64,000 nt of DNA from Paenibacillus donghaensis (GCF_002192415.1 NZ_CP021780.1:7626001-7690000); one strand, 5' to 3'; shown: positions 17,439-26,586, counted from the first letter of the stretch. Notes: generated by a model from the letters alone, not told the origin. Made by a program: numbers and translations.

Positions 17439-18434
17439 CTAGTGATCACGCGCGGCGAAATACTGCAGCAGCGTCTGAAGATCGGCGTGGGCCGGGTAAG
17501 CGGAGAGCTGGCCGGCTATCGCCGCAGCCTGCTCCAGGTAATCCCGGCTGACCGCTTCCGCCTGCTGAAGGGCCGTGCTGTGCTTGATCAGCTCAAGCAC
17601 ATGGCCCACCTCGGCGCTGAAGGAGCCGGGGGTAATACCGCGGATGGCGGGAGCCAGCTCCGGGTCCCGCAGCGCGAAGATCACCGGCAGCGTGACCTGG
17701 CCATGGCGCAGGTCACTGCCAGCCGGCTTGCCCAGCACGTCCGTAGCCTGGGTGTAGTCCAGCAGATCATCCTGAATCTGAAAGGACATCCCCAAGGCTT
17801 CGCCGAAGCTGTACAGCAGATCGGCAAGCTCTCTGCTGCTCTCCGAGGACAGCGCACCTACCCGCAGGCAGGTTGCCATCAAGAGGGCCGTCTTGTTGCG
17901 TGATTTCTCCAGATACTGCGCCATGGAGATATCGTAGTTGAATGCCTGCTCCAGCTGCTGGTATTCACCCAGGCAGAGCTGGGCGGTTGCCACAGAGGAC
18001 AGGTCATGGACATAGCGGTTCTTGTCACCTCTATATTTGCTTAACAGCTCAATGACCCGGGCGGACATATAGTTGCCGATATGAACGGCAGCAAGAGTGC
18101 CTGTTCCGATATGCAGTGCAGGTACACCACGCCTCAGCTCGGCATCATCGATGATATCATCATGAATCAGGGAAGCGGCATGGATAAATTCAGCCGCCGC
18201 AGCCAATTGGTAGGTCCGGCGGCCGGGAGCTTTACGCCCGAAACGGCTGCCGACCATGACCATAATCGGCCGCAGCCGCTTGCCGCCGGAGCCGATCAGC
18301 TGCAGAATGCTGTGCGACAGCTGAGAATCCTTGGGCACATCTTTGTCACGGGTCACCAGCTGTTCTATTTCTTTATTAATCTGAGCGAGGTCAATCGTTA
18401 AGACTTCATGCAGCTTCATGTTATGGTTTCCCAC
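17439..18434 (-). CDS. Polyprenyl diphosphate synthase (DmkB/HepT-like)
   Basis: This is a trans-isoprenyl diphosphate synthase that makes the quinone side chain. The first Asp-rich motif is HDDIIDDAELRRG (Asp92-Asp96) and the second is QIQDDLLDYT; the Lys/Arg substrate motif GGKRLRP is intact. Length (331 residues) fits heptaprenyl-type synthases. A GTG at 18434 and an ATG at 18419 are both possible starts; AGGTGG lies 11 bases before the ATG, so the ATG form is likely. It is preceded four bases upstream by a HepS-like gene, matching the two-component heptaprenyl synthase arrangement, and corresponds to DmkB of the Listeria EET locus. Confidence 0.85.
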   Translation of the reverse strand: MGNHNMKLHEVLTIDLAQINKEIEQLVTRDKDVPKDSQLSHSILQLIGSGGKRLRPIMVMVGSRFGRKAPGRRTYQLAAAAEFIHAASLIHDDIIDDAELRRGVPALHIGTGTLAAVHIGNYMSARVIELLSKYRGDKNRYVHDLSSVATAQLCLGEYQQLEQAFNYDISMAQYLEKSRNKTALLMATCLRVGALSSESSRELADLLYSFGEALGMSFQIQDDLLDYTQATDVLGKPAGSDLRHGQVTLPVIFALRDPELAPAIRGITPGSFSAEVGHVLELIKHSTALQQAEAVSRDYLEQAAAIAGQLSAYPAHADLQTLLQYFAARDH

Positions 18435-18437
18435 CTG

Positions 18438-18887
18438 TCAAATGGCTTTGCTTGTACGGCTCTGCGGTTTGCGCTCCTGCAGCAGGAACTGATCGATTCC
18501 GGCCGCTGGCTGATGTTCCGTTAAATCTCCATTGGCCCGTTTGATCTGCAGCTGTTTGATTGAAGGAGCCAAATAAGCAACCAGATCCAGCTCACGGCAT
18601 TTCACCGCAAATTGAAGGTAAAAGCTGTACAAATAGTCTCCATCCAGAATGCTGCGCGTAAGGTCTTGATGATGCGGGACACATTCCATGTGGCGTTTCG
18701 CGGCCACAGTGAGGATCGTGTATATACCGAGCAAATGGACTTTGCGGTCGTATTCCAGATCATGGCGCTCCAGTACCGTGAGCAGCGGCTCCCAATCGGA
18801 AGGCATGAGGTCAAGCTCGATGCCGGCGATGGGTGACATTTCAGCCTGCAGCAACCGGAGGGTATCTACGATGAGAGTTCTGTTCAT
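18438..18887 (-). CDS. Small HepS-like protein (prenyl synthase component I?)
   Basis: This is a 149-residue soluble protein placed directly before the polyprenyl synthase gene. The segment SILDGDYLYSFYLQFAVKCR followed by a helical LAPSIKQLQI stretch resembles, from memory, the GDYYSGLYY region of HepS (heptaprenyl diphosphate synthase component I). It is clearly shorter than the roughly 250-residue HepS of Bacillus. The ATG at 18887 is chosen over the longer frame because AAGGAGAG lies at ideal distance. Four-base spacing to the synthase indicates coupling. The assignment is tentative. Confidence 0.6.
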   Translation of the reverse strand: MNRTLIVDTLRLLQAEMSPIAGIELDLMPSDWEPLLTVLERHDLEYDRKVHLLGIYTILTVAAKRHMECVPHHQDLTRSILDGDYLYSFYLQFAVKCRELDLVAYLAPSIKQLQIKRANGDLTEHQPAAGIDQFLLQERKPQSRTSKAI

Positions 18888-18990
18888 ATGATTCTCTCCT
18901 TCTTGTCGGTTTTGCCGGAAGACACCATTCCCTGATCGTCCCTCCAAAACCATTCGTTCAGAAGAAACATTTTCTTCTTGATAAATAAGG

Positions 18991-19020
18991 AGAGTAATGT
19001 GTCCGGGGACACATTACTCT
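18991..19020. terminator. Perfect palindrome between ndh2-like gene and hepS-like gene
   Basis: AGAGTAATGTGTCC and its exact complement flank GG: 14-base arms with almost no loop. Read on the minus strand the 3' flank is CTCCTTATTT, only moderately T-rich, so it may be a partial terminator or an mRNA-stability element inside the operon. Confidence 0.5.
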
Positions 19021-19078
19021 TAAGTGGAACCTATTTAAATTACATGATATGAAATGCAGTTTAGCTGTAGAGGTCTTA

Positions 19079-20959
19079 TCAGTCGGTGTAGAGATACCAG
19101 CGACGGACAATAGGAATTCTCTTCCACTGCTTCTTGAGCCATGGCAGAACATAATAATCGAGACCAAACACGCTGCCCGATCCGCCGATGCAAGCGATAG
19201 CTGCTGCAACATACCAGAGCATTTCGGTCGAAGCCATCTTGGTGGACCAGATCATTACAGCCATACCAATGGTAGCAATAGAGGACAGTGCTGTAAACAG
19301 ACCAACGATCAGCATAACGCCAAACACCATCTCGGCACATACCATACCGATCTGGAACCATTTCGCCAGGAAGGTATAAGTACCATCCGGGTTGTAGAAC
19401 ATCAAATCCATGAACCAGTTGGTGACATCATAAACGAAGCCTGGAACCGGAAGAGCTTCAACCGCTTCTTTGGCAGTAACGACTGCCGACGCTGCAGATT
19501 GTGCATCTACCGTATCTTTTACAGCATCAACGGCCACACTGGCTGCCGATGCGGCATCTGTAGCATTAGGGGCGGCAGGAATCAGGAAGATCTTATCCGG
19601 GTCTTCCCAGATCTTCTTCATCTTGTCGATCCCTTCATACAGCCACATTCCCCCCAGAAGCATACGCAGCGGAACGAGCCAGAAGTTCGGGGAACGCTTG
19701 GAGAAGTAACCTCCAACGAAGCTCTTGCGGTTCTCTACATGGAAGAATTCATGCATCATATATGTCCATACTTTGTTGAAGCCAACAACCTGGGACAGAT
19801 AGAACATATTAATCGCATGCTTGGACAGCATAGCCATGAAGCCGGTAAGCATGAACAGTTTGCCTGGAAGACCAACGTTCGCTACACCATAGCGGCTGCC
19901 GATAGATACCATTGTTCCATGGAAAGCTGGTTTGTATGCTTTTTTGGCTGTGCCGTTGATATCTGCGGCAATGTTGCCGGCAACTACCGGAGCAGCCTGT
20001 TCGGCATTCTCAACCATCTGCGGTACAGGACGGGTTTCGCCTTCAGGAATGAAGAAGATGTTGTCTCCGACTACATATACATTCTTATGATCAACACTTT
20101 CAAGGTGTTCATTGGTAACGATACGTTTGCGTCCCTGCTGTTCAACTTCAAGGTTGCCCACGATTTCGGAGCCTTCAACACCGGCAGTCCAGACAACCGT
20201 GTGCGCATCAACGACATTTTTCTCGCCAAGAGCCACACTGCCTTTGCCTACTTCGGTAATCTTGGCACCGGTAACGATCTCTACGTTCAGCTTGCGCAGG
20301 TATGCTTCAGCCTTCTGAATCAGCTTATCCGGCAGGATAGGCAGAATCTTCGGCGCCATATCGGCAACAATTAGCCGCACATCGGATGGGGCAATGTAGA
20401 ATTCCTTGCACAGCTCTTCACGGTATTCTGCCATTTCACCAACAAGCTCTACGCCTGTGAAGCCTGCGCCAATAATAACGAAGGTCAACATCGAACGCCG
20501 TACAGCCGGGTTCTTCTCTTTGGCTGCCAGAGTGAACATGTCACGGATCTGGCGTTTCAGGGCAACAGCATCGTCGTTGGACCAGAAGGAGAAGGTGTTC
20601 TCTTCCGCGCCCGGAATACCGAAGAAGGTTGGCTTGCTGCCTGTGCCGATTACAAGGTAATCATAAGCATAGGTAGCTTTTTCGGATTTAAGCTTCTTGC
20701 TCTTGAAATCAATATTGCTGACTTCATCAAGTACAACATCTACTTTAAGACCGGCAAAGATTTTCTTCAGATCGATCTTAATTGAATCCTCAGGGGCGCG
20801 GTTTGCAGCAACCTCATGCAGCTCAGTTAATAGAGTGTGGTAGGGATTCCGGTCGATCAGCTTAATTTCTACATCTTTGTTGTTTTTAAATTTCTTTGCC
20901 AGTTTCTTAGCCGTGAGTACGCCGCCGTAGCCGCCGCCCAAAATGACTATTTTCTTCAA
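19079..20959 (-). CDS. ndh2: Type II NADH dehydrogenase Ndh2 with C-terminal membrane extension
   Basis: This flavoprotein oxidises NADH and reduces a quinone. The N-terminal FAD Rossmann motif is VILGGGYGGVLTAKKLA, the NAD(P)H motif is VIIGAGFTGVELVGE, and the second FAD-contact motif is VYVVGDN. Unlike ordinary NDH-2 (about 400 residues), this 626-residue protein continues into a membrane domain (DoxX-like helices around LVPLRMLLGGMWLYEGIDK and further helices to the end), with an Ala-rich loop near residues 480-525. That extended form is what the Listeria EET locus encodes and is thought to tie NADH oxidation to a dedicated demethylmenaquinone pool. It follows the FMN-binding lipoprotein gene by 46 bases. 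Confidence 0.88.
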   Translation of the reverse strand: MKKIVILGGGYGGVLTAKKLAKKFKNNKDVEIKLIDRNPYHTLLTELHEVAANRAPEDSIKIDLKKIFAGLKVDVVLDEVSNIDFKSKKLKSEKATYAYDYLVIGTGSKPTFFGIPGAEENTFSFWSNDDAVALKRQIRDMFTLAAKEKNPAVRRSMLTFVIIGAGFTGVELVGEMAEYREELCKEFYIAPSDVRLIVADMAPKILPILPDKLIQKAEAYLRKLNVEIVTGAKITEVGKGSVALGEKNVVDAHTVVWTAGVEGSEIVGNLEVEQQGRKRIVTNEHLESVDHKNVYVVGDNIFFIPEGETRPVPQMVENAEQAAPVVAGNIAADINGTAKKAYKPAFHGTMVSIGSRYGVANVGLPGKLFMLTGFMAMLSKHAINMFYLSQVVGFNKVWTYMMHEFFHVENRKSFVGGYFSKRSPNFWLVPLRMLLGGMWLYEGIDKMKKIWEDPDKIFLIPAAPNATDAASAASVAVDAVKDTVDAQSAASAVVTAKEAVEALPVPGFVYDVTNWFMDLMFYNPDGTYTFLAKWFQIGMVCAEMVFGVMLIVGLFTALSSIATIGMAVMIWSTKMASTEMLWYVAAAIACIGGSGSVFGLDYYVLPWLKKQWKRIPIVRRWYLYTD

Positions 20960-21005
20960 GAGAAACTCACTCCATTCATCTGTTTAGCTGCAAGAGGTGT
21001 GCGAT

Positions 21006-21923
21006 TTACTTCGCGCCTTCGAGTGCTTTTTCTGCCAGTGTAAAGTATTCGCCAACGTGGACTGTTACCCCAGAGATGGCATCGGTTTTGCCTTCGGCAT
21101 CAATAGCAGGTGCTACGCCTTTGTTTTGCAGGTAGTAATCCTGAGCCTTGGCGATTTCTTCATGCCATTCTGCCTGTGATCCGCCTTTTTCTTTCATGCC
21201 GTATTTACCATCAACTGAGAACTGCTGTTTGTCGTCGCCAGCAGCATTGACACCGCTGAACTTGGCAGCTACTACGTTGCCGTTGGCAACAGTCAGATCA
21301 ACAGTGGATTTCCAGCCGGATTCAGCATCCATTTCGCCTTCAGCATGGTATCCGCCGTCTTTATAAGCACCAGCTTCTACCGGACCTGCAGCCAGGGCTG
21401 CCTGAGCTGAGGCAACGAAATCATTAACGTGTACAGATACGCCGGAAATAGCATCTGTATGTCCTTCAGCATCAAAAGTGATCGCCGCTGGATCCTGTTT
21501 CTCGATCAGGAAAGCTTCAGCTGTAGCTGCTTGCTCGTGCCATTCTGCTTGAGCGCCGCCTTTTTCCTTCATGCCATATTTACCGTCTTCGGAGAATTTC
21601 TTCTTCAGATCTCCAGCATTCTTGACGTTAAAGGCATTCCAGTCAGCCTTGGTGATTTTACCGCCTTCTACAGTCAACAGGGTATAAGTCTGCCAGCCTG
21701 TTTCCGGGTCAGCTTCGATCGTGCCGTAGTAGGTTCCGTCTTTGTACTCGGATGCAGCGTCTGTTGCAGGAGCATCGGTTGCTGCAGGAACAGCAGTTTC
21801 AGCAGCGGCATTGGTTCCAGCTGGAGCATTGGTTGCGGCAGTTTCATTGTTCGCGTTGTTGCCACAACCTGATAGTATCCCAAGAAGCAGAGCACTCGAC
21901 AAGATCACAGAAGCTTTTTTCAT
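21006..21923 (-). CDS. pplA: FMN-binding lipoprotein with two flavinylation domains (PplA-like)
   Basis: This is a surface lipoprotein acting as terminal flavin carrier in flavin-based extracellular electron transfer. The lipobox is LSGC (Cys20), followed by a low-complexity Ala/Thr/Pro linker (about 21-60). Two tandem FMN_bind domains follow, each with a GKYGMKEKGG(A/S)QAEWHE block and a flavinylation motif: DAISGVS (Ser163) in the first and DAISGVT (Thr287) in the second. ApbE-type transferases attach FMN to the last residue of such motifs; no ApbE gene lies in the window. The two-domain form is that of Listeria PplA. A sigma-A promoter covered by two palindromes lies upstream, and the IS element begins within about 330 bases. 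Confidence 0.9.
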   Translation of the reverse strand: MKKASVILSSALLLGILSGCGNNANNETAATNAPAGTNAAAETAVPAATDAPATDAASEYKDGTYYGTIEADPETGWQTYTLLTVEGGKITKADWNAFNVKNAGDLKKKFSEDGKYGMKEKGGAQAEWHEQAATAEAFLIEKQDPAAITFDAEGHTDAISGVSVHVNDFVASAQAALAAGPVEAGAYKDGGYHAEGEMDAESGWKSTVDLTVANGNVVAAKFSGVNAAGDDKQQFSVDGKYGMKEKGGSQAEWHEEIAKAQDYYLQNKGVAPAIDAEGKTDAISGVTVHVGEYFTLAEKALEGAK

Positions 21924-21964
21924 TTGATATAACCCCCAAAAATATAGTTTAAAATATATATATT

Positions 21965-22039
21965 AAAATGTAAAACATTTTAATATTAATTGGAAGTGAT
22001 TTTTATCACTTTATAAATGATATTTATCACATTTGTCAA
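21965..22039 (-). promoter_or_regulatory. pplA promoter with tandem GTGA-N6-TCAC palindromes
   Basis: On the minus strand TTGACA (22034-22039) and TATAAA (22010-22015) are 18 bases apart. One palindrome (22016-22033, TGTGA-TAAATA-TCATT) fills the spacer. A second (21994-22011, AAGTGA-TAAAAA-TCACTT) covers the -10/start region, centred 22 bases away. A third AT-rich palindrome (around 21965-21981, AAAATG...CATTTT) follows. Sites of this form fit Rex or CRP/Fnr-family regulators; the position suggests repression. Confidence 0.5.
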
Positions 22040-22250
22040 GGCGTCGTCCGGCTTTTTGTAGCAAGCACATGACATATATCGGTAGTACATAGGAAAAAAT
22101 TTAATTATTTCGTTTGTTACTACATGGCATTCTAACACAACCTAACGTTATATTACGTGAAAATAATCACTAATATCACCAAAAGTTATTTCTCAGTTGA
22201 ATTATATCAAATTTTTAAATATATAGATACCTAGTTTAATAGACTATTAT
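22040..22250. other. AT-rich intergenic stretch between pplA promoter and IS element
   Basis: No gene, hairpin or repeat is recognised here apart from the 7-base target duplication CTATTAT at 22244-22250 next to the IS end. Confidence 0.4.
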
Positions 22251-23627
22251 CTATAAATGAGCAAAAACGGATACAAAAAATTCCAAATCAAAGATCATGC
22301 TAATTTTAATCGTTTTTGAATCACTTGAAAAGGAATGTTCTTTCGGCCGCAGTCATAGATAAACTGGGCGATATCTTGTTTGACTTGCTTGCGAACGGTG
22401 CGTAGCCCATCGCCAAAGGAACAAGGCTGTTCAAGCCCCACGGTACAGAACAAATGTGTCCAGGCGAGTAGTGCCCATAGACGAATAAACGCAGTGGCCG
22501 AGCGAACTTGATACGTCTCGAATCCTAAATTACCTTTGGATTGTCTAAAGAAGATTTCAATCGGCCATCTTTTGCTGTAATACGTACAAATCGTCTCTGT
22601 CTCTAAAGACACATTCGTGCACAAAAAGGCGCGTAAAGCTTTCGGCTGACCAAAGGCTTGCTCAGGCCAACAGAGAAGTACGACTGCATTCGGGATGTCG
22701 TTTAAGGCTCCCTCATATCGGTACGTCCAGTACGAAGAACCATTCACGGTCACGAGGTGAACGTCTTTTTTGGACACATGCGCGGCAAAATGCTGAACCG
22801 AGATCCGGATGCCTTGCGGATAGAGAATACGATTGGTTTTTAAAGCGCCAATCAGGTGGTATCCTGCAGTCGCGTAGCTGTCAATGATCCGGGAGCAAGT
22901 AAACCAGGAATCGACAAGCGCATATCCCCCATATGGAGGCAAAGGCATCGTCGCAGCCATGTCACACACATGATCGATTTTAGTATAGACGGAGCCATCC
23001 GGATGAACTTTTTTTCTGTCGTATAGATCTATAGAATGAATCAATGCCGCTGCACCACATTGTACGATAGTGGCCTGAACCTGATGGCCCCAGACGGTTT
23101 TACCTTCGAGATGCGAATGATGATATCCAGTCTGTTCGATGGGAGACTTGGCCTGTGACGAAGGCTTGGTCTTCTTGCAAATCGAATCATCATGAATCAC
23201 AAATAGAGGCTCCGCCGTTTGTGTGGACTCGCGGAGTACATGACGAATAGATTCTTGCTTCACTTTATGTTGAAGAATCCTTTCGTCCCAGTGCCCGTGA
23301 GTCAAAAAGTGCCCGAGAGCAGTGCGGTGACACGGGCTATAATCGGCTAGATCTACGACCTTACCCCGAAATCCTTTGGACGTTGCTGCTGCCATGTAAG
23401 ATAGGATATGATTCATCACGGGTTTAGAGAAATATAAAGGCAACCGGTGCTGCAATAAATAGTTGCGAAGCATTTGATGATCAGGTACGATGGCGGTATG
23501 GGACATTGTGAGTTCTCCTTCGGCTAAAAAGTGTGTTGTGGTGACTACTTTTTAACACAAGGAGAGCACTTTGTCTCTATTCTTTTTGATTTTACAGTTT
23601 ACTGGAAGCGAATTTGCTCATTTATAG
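22251..23627 (-). mobile_element. Complete IS4-family insertion sequence (about 1377 bp)
   Basis: The ends are perfect 15-base inverted repeats: CTATAAATGAGCAAA (22251-22265) and its complement (23613-23627). Direct repeats CTATTAT flank them at 22244-22250 and 23628-23634, a 7-base target duplication. One transposase gene fills the interior. The intact ends and duplication suggest a fairly recent insertion. Confidence 0.88.
22295..23506 (-). CDS. IS4-family transposase
   Basis: This is a DDE transposase of 403 residues. The diagnostic Y-(2)-R-(3)-E-(6)-K motif of IS4-family enzymes is present as YSKRWPIEIFFRQSK, giving the catalytic Glu; the second catalytic Asp lies in ALVDSWF and the first probably in FVIHDDS. 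AAGGAG precedes the ATG. The frame is intact with no frameshift. The IS231, IS701 and IS4 subgroups cannot be separated without a search. Confidence 0.88.
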   Translation of the reverse strand: MSHTAIVPDHQMLRNYLLQHRLPLYFSKPVMNHILSYMAAATSKGFRGKVVDLADYSPCHRTALGHFLTHGHWDERILQHKVKQESIRHVLRESTQTAEPLFVIHDDSICKKTKPSSQAKSPIEQTGYHHSHLEGKTVWGHQVQATIVQCGAAALIHSIDLYDRKKVHPDGSVYTKIDHVCDMAATMPLPPYGGYALVDSWFTCSRIIDSYATAGYHLIGALKTNRILYPQGIRISVQHFAAHVSKKDVHLVTVNGSSYWTYRYEGALNDIPNAVVLLCWPEQAFGQPKALRAFLCTNVSLETETICTYYSKRWPIEIFFRQSKGNLGFETYQVRSATAFIRLWALLAWTHLFCTVGLEQPCSFGDGLRTVRKQVKQDIAQFIYDCGRKNIPFQVIQKRLKLA

Positions 23628-23794
23628 CTATTATGTGACAAGATACGACTGTATTCTACTTCTTATCATATTAAATCTTCGCTGTCTCAAAAAGTGATAA
23701 ACCGCACCGACGGATGCTTTTTTTGCCGGTGCTCTATGATAATATAGAAGAAATTAAGCCTTTTTATATTAGGGATTGCTGCGGGAGTGAAGCT

Positions 23795-25192
23795 ATGGAT
23801 TATCTCAAGATGTTTTTTGTAAATACGGCGTTGCTGATCACAGTGGCTTATCTGGCTAATCTTATCTATAAACATACGATTACACATGCACCCGATTACC
23901 TGAAAAGGCTGAGTTGGATCGTGCTGGCGATTTTCGCCGGATGGATCAGTTCTTTTTTTGGTTACCGGCTGGGTGAGCATGTAATCTTTGACCTGCGGTT
24001 TGTGCCGCTTATTATCGCAACGCTGGCTTATCCGCAGCCGCTGGTGCTTGTCTTAATTGGTGTGGCGACAGGGCTGCTGCGGTTAACCTTCGGAATCACT
24101 GAAGCTGCTTGGGCGGGCGTCATCAATTTATCTTTACTGGGTATCTGCTGCGCGGCGCTCAGCTTCTGGGTACGGCGCTCAGCCGCATCTGTACGCTTCA
24201 AGGGTGGGGTAGTTATTCTGCTGGTAAACCTGATAAATGCCATTAATATTGCTGTGTTTGGTGTAATTCCTTACAGGGAATATCTGCTGGAGATTATGCC
24301 GGTTACACTGCCCGCCGGGCTGCTGCTGAGCGTGGTCTTCGCTCTGATTATCCTTGACTTCCAGCAGGAACTGCTGCGCAATGAACAAATCAAAAGGGCC
24401 AATGCCTTGCTGTCGACCCAGACTGAGGAGCTGAAGAAGAATAAGATCGTGCTGGAAGAACGTGCGGAGCAGTTGATGATCGCCTCCCAGTTCAAGTCGG
24501 AATTCCTGGCGACGATGTCGCATGAGCTTAGAACTCCGCTGAACAGCATTATTAATCTTTCGCAATTAATAGAAGAGAATGAAGATTCCCTCAGCCAGCC
24601 GGAGGTGCGTGAATTCGGAGCGATTATCCACCGCTCGGGCGAAGACCTGCTGACGCTGATTAACGATATTCTCGACTTGTCCAAGGTGGAGGCGGGCCAG
24701 CTGGACATTATCAAGGAAGAGCTTAATGTCAGCGAGATTCCGCTGCTTCTTGCTATGCAGTTCGCGGTGACAGCGAGGCAAAAAGGGCTTGAATTTACCA
24801 CTTCCCTTGGTGAATCGCTACCGCCCACGCTCCATTCTGATCCGCAGCGGGTTCAGCAGATTCTGCGCAATCTGCTCTCCAATGCGTTTAAATTCACTAA
24901 GGAAGGGCGGGTTTCTCTGAATGTCCGTCTGGAACAGCAGCGCTCGGACCGAATCAGGCAGGACTGGCTGGTTTTTGAGGTGAAGGACAGCGGCATGGGC
25001 ATCCCGCCGGAGAGGCATGCGGTGATCTTTGAAGCCTTCCGTCAGGCTGATCCCACCATCAGCCGTAATTATGGAGGAACCGGGCTGGGACTGTCGATCA
25101 GCAATGACCTATCCAGACTGCTCGGCGGGTATATTACGGTTCAGAGCAAAGTAGGCCACGGCAGTGTGTTCTCCCTTTATTTGCCTGTTTAG
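23795..25192 (+). CDS. Sensor histidine kinase with 5TM-type input domain
   Basis: This is a membrane sensor kinase of about 465 residues. Five to six N-terminal helices resemble the 5TMR-LYT (LytS-like) module, followed by a coiled coil (about 205-240), a HisKA domain with phospho-acceptor His in FLATMSHELRTPLNS, and a HATPase_c domain with N-box (NLLSNAFKFT), G1 (VKDSGMGIP) and G2 (GGTGLGLSIS). There is no receiver domain and no adjacent response regulator, so it is an orphan kinase. The ATG at 23795 has GGGAG upstream; the longer frame starting nearer the IS lacks one. Confidence 0.85.
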   Translation: MDYLKMFFVNTALLITVAYLANLIYKHTITHAPDYLKRLSWIVLAIFAGWISSFFGYRLGEHVIFDLRFVPLIIATLAYPQPLVLVLIGVATGLLRLTFGITEAAWAGVINLSLLGICCAALSFWVRRSAASVRFKGGVVILLVNLINAINIAVFGVIPYREYLLEIMPVTLPAGLLLSVVFALIILDFQQELLRNEQIKRANALLSTQTEELKKNKIVLEERAEQLMIASQFKSEFLATMSHELRTPLNSIINLSQLIEENEDSLSQPEVREFGAIIHRSGEDLLTLINDILDLSKVEAGQLDIIKEELNVSEIPLLLAMQFAVTARQKGLEFTTSLGESLPPTLHSDPQRVQQILRNLLSNAFKFTKEGRVSLNVRLEQQRSDRIRQDWLVFEVKDSGMGIPPERHAVIFEAFRQADPTISRNYGGTGLGLSISNDLSRLLGGYITVQSKVGHGSVFSLYLPV

Positions 25193-25311
25193 CAGCGCAG
25201 CTGCATAGCAGGCGGGCAGCTCCAACATTATTTGTGATTTTACCGTATTGACAGCAGGTTGATGCCGAGTAGAATAGAGCCAATGCCGCATCTAAGGAGT
25301 GTTTTTGCCCG

Positions 25312-26586
25312 ATGAACATCATGAGAAACCGGCCGCCGGCTCTTCGTCCCAAGCGTATCCGTAGAACCTCATTACACCGCAAAAATTTACAGATTGCTAC
25401 ACTGGAGGGGATACCTTCAACGATCTTCCAGGTGCTGCTCCAGGGGCAGTTTCTTACAGGCTTTCTGCTGTATCTGGGCGCAACCTCAAGCCAAATCGGC
25501 TTTGTGCTAGCGCTTACTACCCTGGTCAACGTGGGACAGATCGGTGTAGCCTTTCTGATTCAGAAGCTGCCAAGCCGCAAGTGGGCGATGGTTACTTTTA
25601 TCGGCCTGCACCGGATTCTGTGGGCTTCCACAGGGCTTGTCCCCTTTCTGTTCCCCAAGGAGCAGTGGGTTATAGCCTTTATCGGATTGTATACGGCTGC
25701 ATTTATTGCCAATACCGCAGGCGGGGTATTATGGAACTCTGTAATCAGCGACCTGGTTCCGCCGCGGGTCAGGGGACGGTATTTCGGCATCCGCAATACT
25801 TTTCTGAACGCACTGGGCAGTCTGGTGATGTACGGAGGAGGGGTGGTTCTGGACCGTTATCCGGGTGGAGACGGCTTCCTGATCCTTTATATTGTGGTCT
25901 GGATATTCTCCGCCTGCAATGTGCTTGTCTTCTTCTTCTACCCGGATGTTCATTTCGAGAAGTCGGAGGAGCGCAAATTCCTGCCGATGTTCAAGAAGCC
26001 GCTCCATGACACCTTGTTTATGAAATCGACGCTATTTCTGTCCGGCTGGCTGCTGCTGCAGAATCTGACGGTTCCCCTGTATTCGTATGTAATGCTGCAG
26101 CTGCTCGATATTAATTATGAAACGTTATCGCTGCTGAATGTTTCCCAGACGATTTTTATGATGGCCAGCTTCTACGTCTGGGGCAATCTGAATGCGAAAT
26201 ACAGCAATAAAAGACTGCTTTTCTACACGCTGCCGATTATTGCGGCTTCTTCGCTGCTATGGGGGCTCATATCGGTGCTGCCGCTGCTGCTGGTGCTGTT
26301 CGCGGCTCATATCGTGTTCGGTGTAGGTGTGGGGGGCTTTAACCAGCTTGCCTTCAATTTCATTATTGGCGACACCCCTAAGAAGGAACGCCCGATGTAT
26401 ATGGCTATGTATGCCGCGCTTACAGGTCTGGCTTCGTTTTTTGGCCCTCTGATCGGAGGGCAGATCTACGAAAGAATTGAGCACTGGCCGCAATGGGTTC
26501 AGGTGTACGGCATGCAGTTGCTCGTCGGTACACTCATGATCCTGCTGGCCTTCCTGCTCGGCAGACGTATCCTGAAGGATCAATAG
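25312..26586 (+). CDS. MFS transporter
   Basis: This is a 424-residue major facilitator with about twelve helices. A basic 25-residue N-terminus precedes the first helix. The loop between helices 2 and 3 reads QKLPSRKWAMV, a degenerate form of the MFS motif A, and VPPRVRGRYFGIRN in the cytoplasmic loop is characteristic of a group of Paenibacillus/Bacillus MFS proteins of unknown substrate. The ribosome binding site (AAGGAG) is rather far from the ATG. The SDR gene follows after 20 bases and is probably in the same operon. Confidence 0.82.
   Translation: MNIMRNRPPALRPKRIRRTSLHRKNLQIATLEGIPSTIFQVLLQGQFLTGFLLYLGATSSQIGFVLALTTLVNVGQIGVAFLIQKLPSRKWAMVTFIGLHRILWASTGLVPFLFPKEQWVIAFIGLYTAAFIANTAGGVLWNSVISDLVPPRVRGRYFGIRNTFLNALGSLVMYGGGVVLDRYPGGDGFLILYIVVWIFSACNVLVFFFYPDVHFEKSEERKFLPMFKKPLHDTLFMKSTLFLSGWLLLQNLTVPLYSYVMLQLLDINYETLSLLNVSQTIFMMASFYVWGNLNAKYSNKRLLFYTLPIIAASSLLWGLISVLPLLLVLFAAHIVFGVGVGGFNQLAFNFIIGDTPKKERPMYMAMYAALTGLASFFGPLIGGQIYERIEHWPQWVQVYGMQLLVGTLMILLAFLLGRRILKDQ

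Noticed and set aside
17325..17903. Plus-strand frame of 192 codons over the prenyl synthase 3' end
   Set aside because: It starts within a family A repeat and is antisense to conserved synthase sequence.
19049..20374. Plus-strand 441-codon frame opposite the Ndh2 gene
   Set aside because: Shadow of a clear Ndh2 coding sequence; composition (many His, Asn, Arg) is typical of antisense translation.
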